Assembly: GCF_029853675.1 (NCBI RefSeq)
Contig: NZ_CP122539.1
Location: 2,251,001 to 2,315,000, forward strand
Reading direction: 5' to 3'
Origin: Tenacibaculum tangerinum
GTDB lineage: Bacteria; Bacteroidota; Bacteroidia; Flavobacteriales; Flavobacteriaceae
DNA: 64,000 nucleotides
Shown here: piece after piece, positions 24,405 through 36,300 of the stretch
Position numbering within the stretch: the stretch's first letter is position 1
How the letters are laid out: each line of letters begins with the position of its first letter
Notes under the pieces: generated by a model
What the model was told of the DNA's origin: nothing
The model's input: only the letters and a program-made list of their open reading frames with translations
The model's database searches: none
Made by a program: the position numbers and the translations under genes

Positions 24405-24554
24405 CTAATCTCCACCTTGACCACCACCACCTCCTCCAGTTGTATCAGTAGTTGTAGTCGTGGTTGTTGTCGTAGTCGTTGTGGTGGTTCCATCACCATC
24501 GGTTTCATCTGGGCTTAAACTCATTGCGATTTCTTGTAAGTATTTGTTTTCCAT
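24405..24554 (-). CDS. 49-aa Thr/Gly-rich peptide upstream of the sensor kinase
   Basis: A 50-codon gene encodes an N-terminal helix-like part (MENKYLQEIAMSLSPDETDG), then 14 consecutive Thr residues, Asp-Thr-Thr, six Gly, and QGGD. Thr codons are mixed (ACC, ACA, ACG, ACT), so the run is not a simple trinucleotide repeat and appears to be kept at the protein level. A leader plus low-complexity tail resembles modified or secreted small peptides, but there is no Cys, no obvious double-Gly cleavage site and no modification enzyme nearby. Its position suggests a ligand or modulator of the TPR kinase (inference). Confidence 0.6.
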   Translation of the reverse strand: MENKYLQEIAMSLSPDETDGDGTTTTTTTTTTTTTTDTTGGGGGGQGGD

Positions 24555-24614
24555 ATCTATATAGGGTTTATAATTAATACATAATTCTAGGGAATAAGGA
24601 GAATAACTTGTAGT

Positions 24615-25245
24615 CTAAAGTAATGTGTTTTTATTAGAAAGTCAAAACTTTAACATTCTATTGTAAATAATATTTCAATAACCATGCCATTTATCGTAGT
24701 GCTAGGTATGAAATAAAAAAACCGTTTCTTTTCAGAGAAGAATACGACTGAAAATTAGTAAGATTTAGGAGAGTTAAACCTCATCGTTAAAGGCTATAAA
24801 TACTCTTGGGAGCTATTAACCAAAAAATTCAGCTATTTAAAAATTATAAACCATAGAAAATTGGCAAGTTGTTCTAGATTAGCTCCTTCTAAATACATAT
24901 TTAGACCTTCAAGTAGAGGAAAAACAAAAATATGTCTCTAGCTAAAAAAGCAACCATCTACTTGACTAGCACTGTAATAATAACTACTAAGATGAGATAA
25001 ACAACTTAAAACATAGCATCTGCGTAAGATAAATGAAAGAAAATACAAGTTTCTGCTTTGAATGCTGCAAAAACCTACTAATTACTGAGTGCTTTATTGT
25101 AATTAAAAAGCAAGAATCTTTTATAAAATTAGACTACTAAAAAAGACTCTTCTTAAATGAAGAACCCTTAATTTTGTCTTTGAATTGTTTGCTTTTTAAC
25201 TTAGAATTCAGCCTGTTTTGTTTCTTTTGCATAAAATTATAGAGA
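24615..25245. other. non-coding stretch with no recognised element
   Basis: About 630 bp of AT-rich DNA lie between the peptide gene's upstream region and the ABC-F gene. I examined all frames and found no frame with a protein-like sequence, no long inverted repeats and no RNA gene I can name. It may be eroded insertion-sequence DNA. Confidence 0.4.
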
Positions 25246-27105
25246 ATGAATTACGTATCAGTAGAGAATATAGCAAAATCGTATGGTGAAAAGGTCTTAT
25301 TTGAAGATATTTCTTTCGGAATAAATAAAGATCAAAAAATAGCCTTTGTAGCCAAAAATGGCAGTGGAAAAACCTCAATTTTAAATATTATTGCTGGAAA
25401 AGACACCCCAGACGAAGGACAAGTTATAAGTAGAAAAGGAATTGCTATTGCTTATTTAGCGCAAGACGATGATTTGAATCCTGACTTAACGATTGAAGAA
25501 ACTATTTTTTCTACAGAAAACACCATTCTCCCAATTATTCAGCAATACGAAAAAGCACTGCAAAATCCTGATGATACAGAAGCGTATCAAAAAGCATTTG
25601 AATTGATGGAGCAACACAATGCATGGGATTTTGAAACGCAATACAAGCAAATTTTATTCAAGTTAAAACTCGAAGATGTATCACAAAAAGTAGGAAAACT
25701 GTCGGGTGGACAAAAAAAGCGATTGTCGTTAGCTATCATTTTAATTAACAAGCCCGATTTATTAATACTCGATGAACCAACTAACCATTTAGATTTAGAA
25801 ATGATTGAGTGGTTAGAAGCGTTTTTTGCTAAAGAAAAAATTACGCTGTTTATGGTTACACACGATCGTTATTTTTTAGAACGCGTGTGTAATGAGATTG
25901 TCGAATTAGATAACGGAAAACTGTATAAATACAAAGGAAACTATTCGTACTATCTTCAAAATAAAGAAGAACGAATGGCTTTAGAAGCTACGAATTTAAG
26001 CAAAGCGAAAAGCTTGTTTAAAAAAGAATTAGATTGGATGCGTCGCCAGCCAAAAGCACGTACTACCAAATCAAAATCACGTATTGACGACTTTTTCGAA
26101 ATCAAACAGAAAGCACACCAACGTAGAAAAGAACACGAGGTTCAGCTAGAAATTAACATGGAGCGCTTAGGAAGTAAAATAGTAGAGCTTCATAAACTTA
26201 AGAAGAACTTTGGCGATACGGTTATTTTAGACGGATTCGACTATGTTTTCAAACGAGGAGAACGTATAGGAATCATCGGAAAAAATGGAACGGGAAAATC
26301 CTCTTTCTTAAATATAATAACGAGTAAAATCCCTGTCGATGGCGGTAAAGTAATTGTTGGTGAAACCGTAAAATTTGGGTATTATACTCAAAAAGGAATC
26401 CAAATAAAAGAAGGACAAAAAGTAATCGAAGTCATTAAAGAATTTGGAGAAGAAATACCGTTGACCAAAGGACGAAGAATTTCTGCAGCTCAGTTGTTAG
26501 AACGCTTTCTATTCGACCGAAAAAAACAACACGATTTTGTTGAAAAGTTAAGTGGCGGAGAGCAGAAACGTCTGTATTTATGTGCGGTGTTAATTCAGAA
26601 CCCGAACTTTTTAATTCTCGATGAGCCTACCAACGATTTAGATGTGGTAACCTTAAACGTTTTGGAAAGCTTTTTACTCGATTATCCTGGTAACTTAATG
26701 GTGGTATCGCACGACCGTTATTTTATGGATAAAATCGTAGATGGTTTATTTGTATTTAAAGGAAATGGAGAAGTAGAGAATTTCCCAGGAAACTACTCTG
26801 ATTACAGAGCGTATGAAAGCTCTTTACCTCCAGAACCTAAAGAAGAAAAAAAAGCAGCCGAAAAGCAAGAAAAAGCGCCACAGAAAGGAAAGTTAAGCTA
26901 CAATGAAAAACGAGAATTTGGTCAATTAGAAGTTGATATTGAAAAGTTACAAAAAAGGAAAGTAACATTAGAAGCGCAATTTACAAATGGAGAAATTGCG
27001 ATGGATGATATCAATGAAAAATCACTAGAACTACAAGAAATTATTGAAAGCTTGGAAGAAAAAGAAGAACGTTGGTTTGAGCTTTCAATGAAATTAGAGG
27101 GTTAG
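25246..27105 (+). CDS. ABC-F family ATPase (Uup-like)
   Basis: This 619-aa protein has two ABC domains and no membrane segment. The Walker A motifs are AKNGSGKTS (about residue 38) and GKNGTGKSS (about 343), signatures LSGGQKKRLSLA and LSGGEQKRLYLC, and Walker B ILDEPTNHLDLE and ILDEPTNDLDVV. A linker of about 80 residues separates the domains. A C-terminal coiled coil (about 540-619) is as in Uup. ABC-F proteins act on ribosomes; the Uup group is linked to ribosome quality control and to DNA-related phenotypes. It is a single gene, with a dead IS just downstream. Confidence 0.93.
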   Translation: MNYVSVENIAKSYGEKVLFEDISFGINKDQKIAFVAKNGSGKTSILNIIAGKDTPDEGQVISRKGIAIAYLAQDDDLNPDLTIEETIFSTENTILPIIQQYEKALQNPDDTEAYQKAFELMEQHNAWDFETQYKQILFKLKLEDVSQKVGKLSGGQKKRLSLAIILINKPDLLILDEPTNHLDLEMIEWLEAFFAKEKITLFMVTHDRYFLERVCNEIVELDNGKLYKYKGNYSYYLQNKEERMALEATNLSKAKSLFKKELDWMRRQPKARTTKSKSRIDDFFEIKQKAHQRRKEHEVQLEINMERLGSKIVELHKLKKNFGDTVILDGFDYVFKRGERIGIIGKNGTGKSSFLNIITSKIPVDGGKVIVGETVKFGYYTQKGIQIKEGQKVIEVIKEFGEEIPLTKGRRISAAQLLERFLFDRKKQHDFVEKLSGGEQKRLYLCAVLIQNPNFLILDEPTNDLDVVTLNVLESFLLDYPGNLMVVSHDRYFMDKIVDGLFVFKGNGEVENFPGNYSDYRAYESSLPPEPKEEKKAAEKQEKAPQKGKLSYNEKREFGQLEVDIEKLQKRKVTLEAQFTNGEIAMDDINEKSLELQEIIESLEEKEERWFELSMKLEG

Positions 27106-27134
27106 AGCTCTCTTGTATTGGTTTAGATATTTTA

Positions 27135-28130
27135 ACTTGTGTTCGGGATAGTTTACCCTATTCTTTGTAGGTTATCGATATTGATATTAGGTTTAGTTGG
27201 ATAGAACGAATAAGCGATTAACCCTGCAACTAAATTTAAGATAAAGTTATCGAAGCTTCTGTGTCTTGTATGCTCTATTTGACATACGTTTTTCAAAATA
27301 TCATTCACACTTTCAATAACAGCCCTTTTTCTAAGCATAATTTTATCATAGATATGCATAAGAGTATTTTCATGTTCTTTCTAATTTTTGTAACCAAATG
27401 TATTCCATCTACAAAAAGCTGTTCAAACAGTTCTTTACCTACATACCCTCTGTCGGCAAATATTTTTCCGAACACACGATTATGAAAGGCTTTATCTTTA
27501 AGTGGTTGCCTGTCATCTATATTACCTTGCGTAATTAAAAAGTCAACGATATCGCCCTTTTCATTGATAATAATATGAAGTTTAAAACCAAAGAACCACC
27601 CCATGGTTCCTTTCCCTTTTTTTGCGGTGTTTTTAAAAACTTTGTTCTGCTTTTCTCTTTTATAATGACATACTTTAATAGTGGTAGAATCTAAAAAGGA
27701 GATCCCTGTACATTGACCTAAACAGTATTATAGGCACTGAACAACGTTTTTTCAATTCAACAAATCGGTTATAGGAAACTAAATCTGGAAATTCTTTTGA
27801 CAAGTGTTTGCTAACATATTCGATATAAAAGTGTTTAAAACACCTAAAACCACTAAAATGGAAAAGCACCATAATTGTAATTATTTCACTTTGGGTAAGT
27901 TTAGGCTTTCTTCGTCTAACTATCTTTGAACAGGTTTCTAAAGCATTTTTATCGATAACTTGATTAATTTCGGCACAAAAATCATCAATTAAACAGAAAA
28001 ATCAAGTAATTTTAAAATCAGAAATAATAGTGGATAATTTAGCTATACAATTAAAAATTAACACTTTAGTATAATAAATTTTCCGCTTTTTTTCGTGTAA
28101 TTAAGAAACATTTTCATCCCGAACTCACGT
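27135..28130 (-). mobile_element. degenerate IS982-type insertion sequence
   Basis: The element is about 1 kb and bounded by 15-bp inverted repeats, ACTTGTGTTCGGGAT at 27135 and the reverse complement of ACGTGAGTTCGGGAT at 28116-28130 (13 of 15 match). Both the size and the single minus-strand transposase agree with IS982 relatives. No target duplication was recognised with certainty. Confidence 0.75.
27153..28010 (-). pseudogene. IS982-type transposase, broken by frameshifts
   Basis: Transposase sequence is spread over separate frames. An N-terminal part near 27873-28010 reads IDDFCAEINQVIDKN and continues into 27675-27872 (MVLFHFSGFRCFKHFYIEYV). The middle part at 27305-27604 has WFFGFKLHIIINEKGDIVDF and KIFADRGYVGKELF, the DDE-type core. 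The C-terminal part at 27153-27359 has RAVIESVNDILKNVCQIEHT and NLVAGLIAYSFYPTKPNI. At least two frameshifts separate these, so no full enzyme can be made. Confidence 0.85.
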
Positions 28131-28201
28131 TATTTGAGCTATTGCCCCATAAGATTGAGCTAAACTATACCCCTATTGCATGATACCAATGGCTGGTCGT
28201 A

Positions 28202-28483
28202 TTAACGATTCCTCTTTATAGGTCCTGTAACGTCATCGATGTTATCTTTTACTTCGTTTACTTCCTTATTTATGTCTCTTACGAAGTCAGTGTCTATACC
28301 CTGATTTTTTGCACTATCGTTAATTTCTCTTTTAATATCGTTTGTAGCATCTTTTATTTGACGCATACCTTTTCCTAGTCCCCTAGCAATTTCAGGTATC
28401 TTATCTGCCCCAAATAGCATGACAACTATTAAAAGAATTACAAAAATCTCAGGGCCTCCTATAAATAAAAATGTTCCGCTCAT
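28202..28483 (-). CDS. tatA: Sec-independent translocase TatA/TatE family protein
   Basis: The open frame reaches 28540, but the Met at 28483 ([20 protein letters not shown]) gives the standard 93-aa TatA. It has one N-terminal membrane helix, the [20 protein letters not shown] hinge and amphipathic helix, and a charged tail. TatA oligomers form the pore through which folded proteins with twin-arginine signals cross the membrane. It lies downstream of atpC in the same direction, separated by a strong hairpin, and just upstream of the dead IS. Confidence 0.92.
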   Translation of the reverse strand: MSGTFLFIGGPEIFVILLIVVMLFGADKIPEIARGLGKGMRQIKDATNDIKREINDSAKNQGIDTDFVRDINKEVNEVKDNIDDVTGPIKRNR

Positions 28484-28535
28484 TACTGCAAAGATAATTA
28501 AATTCAATCGGGTTTTGTTTATTGTATAAAAAAAA

Positions 28536-28555
28536 GCCAAACAATATTGTTTGGC
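28536..28555. terminator. bidirectional terminator between atpC and tatA
   Basis: GCCAAACAATATTGTTTGGC is a perfect 20-bp palindrome flanked by an A run on one side and a T run on the other. It follows atpC on the minus strand. Confidence 0.8.
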
Positions 28556-28578
28556 CCTTTTTTTATGTATAAAACGAA

Positions 28579-28872
28579 TTAATCTGCTAAAATAATCGCT
28601 TTATTATCTTTCATTTCTATCGTTCCAGAATTTATCTTTAACGTTAAAACTTTATCATTTTCTGGTGATCTTTCGATACTTGTATGTAAATCATCAAAAA
28701 CTAACTGATTTTGGCCATTTAGATATACCTTTACTTTTCCTTGGTTTAAAACAGATACTATAGGGGCGTGATTGTTTAAAATCTGAAACTCCCCGTTGAT
28801 ACCTGGCACTACTACAGAGTCGACTTCTGATGAAAATAGAATAGCTTCTGGTGTTACAATTTCTAAATACAT
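28579..28872 (-). CDS. atpC: F1F0 ATP synthase subunit epsilon, short form
   Basis: This 97-aa protein covers the N-terminal beta-sandwich of epsilon ([40 protein letters not shown]) and ends soon after ([10 protein letters not shown]). The C-terminal helical hairpin that inhibits rotation in E. coli-type epsilon is absent, as I recall being usual in Bacteroidetes. It joins the gamma subunit to the c-ring in the central stalk. It follows atpD by 45 bp; the other subunit genes are not in this window. Confidence 0.93.
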   Translation of the reverse strand: MYLEIVTPEAILFSSEVDSVVVPGINGEFQILNNHAPIVSVLNQGKVKVYLNGQNQLVFDDLHTSIERSPENDKVLTLKINSGTIEMKDNKAIILAD

Positions 28873-28917
28873 AAATTTAATGCTTTAGGCTTTAAGCTGC
28901 TTGCTTAGGCCAATTAA

Positions 28918-30441
<1,524 letters not shown>

Positions 30442-30561
30442 TTAAAGTTATTTTATTTGTTGTATGAGTTTTAGCTCATTTTTTCAAGGTGCAAAGGTAA
30501 TTTTTTTGAAGGAATTTAAAAAACCTTTCTAAACATTTTTATATAAAAAATATCATAAAAA

Positions 30562-30583
30562 AAGCCTCACAAATGTGAGGCTT
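30562..30583. terminator. hairpin terminator downstream of the OmpA gene
   Basis: AAGCCTCAC and GTGAGGCTT form a 9-bp stem with loop AAAT, flanked by A and T runs. It ends the minus-strand OmpA transcript. Confidence 0.8.
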
Positions 30584-30615
30584 CCTTTTTAAGTATTTTC
30601 GTTTGAATTAGAGAA

Positions 30616-32001
30616 CTAGTCTACTAATTTAATTTCAACACGTCTGTTTTGAGCTCTACCCTCTCTTGTGCTGTTATCAGCGATTGGGTAATCTTCACCA
30701 AATCCAGCAGATACTAATCTTGAAGAATCAATTCCTGATTTAACTACTAAGTAGTCTAATACAGCCTTAGCTCTTCTTTCAGATAATCTTTGGTTTAATG
30801 AGTTAGATCCTGAACTATCTGTGTGACCTTGAATACTAAAGTTAGCTTTAGGATATTCTTTCATCACCTCAGCGATTAAGTCTAATTTTCCAGTAGTACC
30901 AGTTCTAAAAGTAGCTTTACCAGTGTTGAAGTAGATAGCTCTTGCGAACTCGTTCAATCTCTTGATAGCTTCTTCTTTGATTACTACTTCAGGACATCCG
31001 TTGTTAGATGCAACGCCAGCTTCATTAGGACACTTATCGTCTTTGTCTAATACTCCGTCACCGTCAGTATCTGGCCAAGGACATCCGTTGTTAGCAGCTG
31101 GACCAGCAGTGTTAGGACACTTATCTTTTCCGTCTACAACACCATCTCCATCAGCATCTGGACAACCGTTGTTTGCTTGAGTTCCTTTTTCAGTTGGACA
31201 AGCATCATCTTTATCAGCGATACCATCACCATCTGCATCAGGACATCCGTTTAAAGCAGCTAAACCAGCAACTTCTGGACAAGCATCATCAGAATCTTTG
31301 ATTCCGTCACCGTCAGTATCAGGACATCCGTTGAATTCTTTTAATCCTGCAACTTCTGGACAAGCATCATCTCTATCGTATACTCCGTCACCGTCAGTAT
31401 CTTTTCCTCCGAACTTGAATACTAAACCAAGTGAGTGTTGGAAGTGATCTCTAATTTTATCAGCAAATTCTTTCTTTCCTCCAGTTTGGAACGATAACCC
31501 TAAGTTGTCATTAAACCAAACGTTGAATCCAGCACCTGCGTTTAAAGTTCCTTCTCCTCCTTCAACAAAATCACCGTCTATCATTCTACCAAAATCAGTG
31601 TAACCACCTCCTAAATATACGAAAGGATCCCACCAACCTGTATCTCCGAACAGACCGTTTAAGTCGTACTTCACGTTAGCATCGATAGCCCAGTAAAGTT
31701 GATCAATATCATCTATTGCAGCATACGTTTTAACTTTATTTAACGATCCTGCAAATTGTAAGGTAAAACCGCTATTCAAATACTTTTCAACAGTAATTCT
31801 TGAAATTGAAGGTAATGTATTACTACCCCACTCTCCAGTACCGATATAATCCTTAGCATAATCTGCAAATTCTGTAGGGATTCTAACATCTACCGTGTTG
31901 ATTCCAAAACTAACCGCCCATGGGTTGTCTGAATCCTGTGCGCTAACGTTTACAGCAGCAAACGCAAATAAAGCCATCACAGCTAATTTTAATTGTTTCA
32001 T
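30616..32001 (-). CDS. OmpA-family outer membrane protein with thrombospondin type 3 repeats
   Basis: This 461-aa protein has a signal peptide ([21 protein letters not shown]), an N-terminal beta-barrel of about 200 residues, and five Ca-binding thrombospondin type 3 repeats ([16 protein letters not shown] and similar). A C-terminal OmpA peptidoglycan-binding domain follows ([32 protein letters not shown]). It links the outer membrane to the cell wall and is usually one of the most abundant outer-membrane proteins of these bacteria. A strong promoter lies upstream and a terminator downstream, so it is a single-gene unit. Confidence 0.95.
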   Translation of the reverse strand: MKQLKLAVMALFAFAAVNVSAQDSDNPWAVSFGINTVDVRIPTEFADYAKDYIGTGEWGSNTLPSISRITVEKYLNSGFTLQFAGSLNKVKTYAAIDDIDQLYWAIDANVKYDLNGLFGDTGWWDPFVYLGGGYTDFGRMIDGDFVEGGEGTLNAGAGFNVWFNDNLGLSFQTGGKKEFADKIRDHFQHSLGLVFKFGGKDTDGDGVYDRDDACPEVAGLKEFNGCPDTDGDGIKDSDDACPEVAGLAALNGCPDADGDGIADKDDACPTEKGTQANNGCPDADGDGVVDGKDKCPNTAGPAANNGCPWPDTDGDGVLDKDDKCPNEAGVASNNGCPEVVIKEEAIKRLNEFARAIYFNTGKATFRTGTTGKLDLIAEVMKEYPKANFSIQGHTDSSGSNSLNQRLSERRAKAVLDYLVVKSGIDSSRLVSAGFGEDYPIADNSTREGRAQNRRVEIKLVD

Positions 32002-32040
32002 TATTAAAAATTTAAATTAAAAGTTCGTTTATATATTACG

Positions 32041-32071
32041 CAAATGTAAGTTGTTAAAACTTATTTACAAA
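32041..32071 (-). promoter_or_regulatory. Bacteroidetes-type promoter of the OmpA gene
   Basis: On the minus strand, TTTG (plus CAAA at 32068-32071) is followed after 19 bp by TACATTTG (plus 32041-32048). Both boxes and the spacing fit the sigma-A consensus TTTG-N19-TAnnTTTG. Confidence 0.7.
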
Positions 32072-32120
32072 AACAAATCTACAAAAACTTATAAAAAAAG
32101 CAAGTTTTTAGGCAACATAT

Positions 32121-33314
32121 TTATATTACGTTTAGCTCTTTTCCTACTTTAATAAATGCATTTATAGCTTTGTCTAAATGTTCTTTTTCATGAGCTGCCG
32201 ATAATTGCACACGAATTCTAGCTTGTTCTTTTGGCACTACAGGATAGAAAAAACCGATTACATAAATGCCTTCTTCTAACAACTTATTTGCCATTACTTG
32301 CGACAATTTTGCATCATATAACATTACTGGTACAATAGCTGCGTCTGCCCCTACTAAATCAAACCCTGCTTTTTCCATTTCTACACGGAAATAATTGGTG
32401 TTCCATTCTAGTTTATCTCTTAAGCTGGTATCGTTTGATAATAAATCGAATACCTTTAGCGATGCTCCTACGATAGCTGGCGCTAAGGAATTTGAAAACA
32501 AATACGGACGAGAACGCTGACGTAAAATTTCAATGATTTCTTTTTTACCAGTAGTATATCCTCCCATGGCTCCACCCAATGCTTTTCCAAGGGTTCCTGT
32601 AACAATGTCAACACGGTCCATTACATTTTTTAACTCTACCGTTCCGCGGCCTGTTTTACCAATAAATCCAGCAGCATGACATTCATCTACCATTACCATA
32701 GCATCGTACTTATCTGCCAAGTCACAAATCTCGTCTAATTTTGCTACGATACCATCCATAGAGAAAACTCCATCAGTTACAATAATTTTAAAACGGTGAC
32801 CTTGTTTATTTGCCTCAATTAACTGCTCTTCTAAAGATGCCATGTCATTATTATTATAACGATAACGTGCTGCCTTACACAAGCGTACACCATCAATAAT
32901 TGATGCATGATTTAAACTGTCGGAAATAATTGCATCTTCTTTGGTTAACAAAGGTTCAAATACTCCTCCATTGGCATCAAAAGCTGCCGCATATAATATG
33001 GTATCTTCTGTGGTGTAAAAATCGGCAATTTTTTTCTCTAATTGTTTGTGAATATCTTGTGTTCCGCAGATAAAACGAACCGACGACATTCCAAACCCGT
33101 GTGTATCCATCGTATCTTTAGCTGCTTGAATTACTTCTGGGTGATTTGACAGCCCTAGGTAGTTGTTGGCACAGAAATTAATTACTTCTTCTCCTGTAGA
33201 AATTTTAATGACTGCATCTTGAGACGACGTGATAATTCGCTCTGATTTATATAATCCAGCATCTTTAATATCCTGAATTTCTTGTTGTAGGTGTTCTTTA
33301 ATTTTTCCGTACAT
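32121..33314 (-). CDS. kbl: glycine C-acetyltransferase (2-amino-3-ketobutyrate CoA ligase)
   Basis: This 397-aa PLP enzyme of the alpha-oxoamine synthase family has [49 protein letters not shown] and the PLP lysine in [19 protein letters not shown]. It joins glycine and acetyl-CoA to 2-amino-3-oxobutyrate, or runs in reverse in threonine breakdown. The length fits Kbl rather than BioF or SPT. No threonine dehydrogenase gene is adjacent. A TAnnTTTG box (CAAAGTTA on plus, 33349-33356) precedes it. Confidence 0.93.
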   Translation of the reverse strand: MYGKIKEHLQQEIQDIKDAGLYKSERIITSSQDAVIKISTGEEVINFCANNYLGLSNHPEVIQAAKDTMDTHGFGMSSVRFICGTQDIHKQLEKKIADFYTTEDTILYAAAFDANGGVFEPLLTKEDAIISDSLNHASIIDGVRLCKAARYRYNNNDMASLEEQLIEANKQGHRFKIIVTDGVFSMDGIVAKLDEICDLADKYDAMVMVDECHAAGFIGKTGRGTVELKNVMDRVDIVTGTLGKALGGAMGGYTTGKKEIIEILRQRSRPYLFSNSLAPAIVGASLKVFDLLSNDTSLRDKLEWNTNYFRVEMEKAGFDLVGADAAIVPVMLYDAKLSQVMANKLLEEGIYVIGFFYPVVPKEQARIRVQLSAAHEKEHLDKAINAFIKVGKELNVI

Positions 33315-33360
33315 AATTAATGTTTGAAAGTTGTTTGCTATAAAAGTCCAAAGTTAGTTG

Positions 33361-36300
33361 TTAAACTTCTTCAACCAAAATTTCTTCATCAATATATACG
33401 AGTATTTTTTTTACTACTTTAATATTCATCGACTTTAATACGCGTTCATACCTTAACAGTTGCTGATGGTGCACGTTCGATTGTTTTCCTGTCTTGTAAT
33501 CTATTATAGTAGCCTCACGTACTGCATTAAAAACCAACCTGTCTGGAATTACAATTTGATTGTCTACATCTACAATTTCTCTTTCATTAAAAACTATTAC
33601 TTCTTTTGAAAAGTATTCTTGTAATTTTGGATGATTTACAATTCGTTGCATGTCTTTAATAACTTCGGATGATTCTTTTTGCGGTAATACTCCTTGTTGC
33701 TCATACTCAAACACTACTTTTTCTATATCGTCTTCTGTAACCACCTTCGCCATCATTTCATGAATTAAATTACCAAACTCAATCGCTTTTCCTTGCTCGG
33801 TATCCCATAACTTTGAGGCACTTGCTAACATATAAATATTGTGTTCTTTCCAAGGTGTGGCTATGAATTTTTCTTGAATTTGAATTTCTGATATCGGTTC
33901 TTTGGGAATGCTTACTCGTCGTTTATTTCCGAAGGAAAATTCTAAAACATCATTGCTCCATTTACCTGTTTTTTTTAGATAATTGATAAATACTCCTGAG
34001 TAGAAGTTCGTGTTCTCTTCTCCTTTAGAAGACATCTTCTTTTCTGTAACAATATATAACTGTTCAACTGCCCTTGTAAGGGCAACATATAACAGGTTAA
34101 AATTATCTAACTCTAACTCTTCTCTTTGTTGTTGATAGATTTCCGAACCGCTGTCATTTACATAATTCAGCTCTCTTGTAAAAGGAACTAACAATTCTGT
34201 AAATCCATTAAAACTATCAGGCAATTCGTTTAGCCAAACTTTCGGATTTACTTGCCGATATACATCTAAATCGTACGGAAAAATTACCACAGGAAATTCC
34301 AATCCTTTCGATTTGTGAATGGTCATTACCTGCACTGCATTTCCGCCTTCGGGAGCTACAATACTTAGTTTGTCTTTTTTTTCTGACCAGAAATCCAAAA
34401 ACTCTTGAATACTGGTGCCTTTTCGTTGTTGCTCTAATACTACATCTAAAAAGAATTGCACATAGGCATCGGAAGCACTGATTAACTGAAAGCCTCGAAT
34501 AATTTCCTCGACTTTTTCATAAAAAGGCAACTGATAAAACGTTGACAGTTCAAAAGAAGTTCCGTAGTTTTTTAACTGTTGAAAAATGATTTCGTTAGTG
34601 TTGTATATCAATTCAGCAATAAAAGAATGAGTATCTTCAACTACCTTTAAATGCTCGTGCAAAAAATAAAGGACTTCTAAGCAGGTTTCTTTATCGTTCG
34701 GATGTTGGATGACTTGCAGAATATCGATTATAAACTTGACTTTTGAACTATTTTCTAACAACAGGGTTTCTGAAGAAATAATGGCTACTCCATTTTCTGA
34801 CAAATAATTTGCTACTGCAATTCCGTCTTTCTTCTTACGAACTAGAATACAAATTTCATTCAATAAAAACTGAGTTTCTAGATTTCTAACAAGCTCTAAA
34901 ACCTTTTTCGGGTATTTTATCAGCTCTTCTTCTTTGTCTTCTTCCTTTTCTAAAAAGTGAAGCGATACGAAACCTCCTTCTTTTGTAGTTTTTAATTGTT
35001 TATTTCCTTCAATGAATAATTGCTGATACGATTCGTTTTGTAAGAAATTGGCGGTATGCTGAAAAAACTGATTGTTAAAATCTATGACCGCTGCATAACT
35101 TCTAAAATTGGTTTCTAAAATTTTTATTTCCTTCTGAATTTGAAAAGGATTGTCTGATAGCGACCCTAACCCGATAAACTGTTCTGATTTTCCGCCACGC
35201 CAACGATAAATAGCTTGTTTCCCATCGCCTACAAGTAGCAAATTACTGTTTTCCTGTGCTAGCGCATTGTCTATTAACGGAATTAAATTTTGCCATTGCA
35301 AGGTCGATGTATCTTGCATTTCATCAATAAAGTAATGCATAAAACGTTGCCCGATTCGTTCATAAATAAATGGAGCGGGCTGGTCTTTAATATTCTCAGA
35401 AATTAGTTGGTTGAACTCCGCATTTAATCGTAAATTATTTTCTTCTTTTAAGTGTGTTAATTCTTGATTGATATTGTTTAAAACTGCTAATGGAATAATA
35501 CTTTTCAGTGCTAGTTTATTCAGCGTAAATTGCTGATATAAGCGTTCAGACTCCGCATACAACTGAAGTAACTCGGGTAAAATCCCTTCAATGGCAGATT
35601 TGGTATTTTCTGCTGTGGATTTGGAATAAAATGTGCCTTCTTCAATTCGATCTTTCAGTTTGCTTTGGTCAAAAAATTTTGCTGCTTCTGGATTTTTAGC
35701 CAATGCTACAAAATGATTGGGCAACATCGAACGATAAAAATCTTTGGAGTTTAATTGTACGTTTTCGATTGCTTGTAACCCTTCTGCTCCTATTTCTTTC
35801 CAACGCTTTTTTATTTGCGCTTGATGTTTTGATAACTTGGCTTTTAAATTCGTGAAATCAGCTAATTGTTTTTCAGCTAATTTTTTAAAATGTTTTGTAT
35901 CCTCTTCATTCAACAAAATCTTAGCGAACTCATTAAGTTCACGAGAAATATCCCACGACTTATCATAGTCTGCTTTGTCAAGTGAAAAATCAATCAATAA
36001 TTTGGTTAACGCCTCATTGCTTCCTATTTTAGAAATCAGTACATCTACCGCTTCATTCAATAATGAAACAGCATCCATTTCTACTTCAAAATTGAGTGGT
36101 AAGCCTAAATCATATGCAAAACTTTTAATGATTTTATGGGTAAAGCTATCGATGGTGGTAATTGAAAACGCAGCATAATTTCGAAGGATTTCATCGAGTA
36201 TTTTTTTACTTCGTTCTTTTATAACCGTTCTGTCTAGCGATGTTTCTTGCAAAAGAATTTCAATTAAATCATTGGTTTCTCCTTCTGAAAAAACTTGCAA

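Noticed and set aside
24421..24500. simple-sequence repeat of Thr codons read as microsatellite
   Set aside because: The codons are mixed and in irregular order, and the reading frame has a good start and stop, so a coding region is better supported than a nucleotide repeat.
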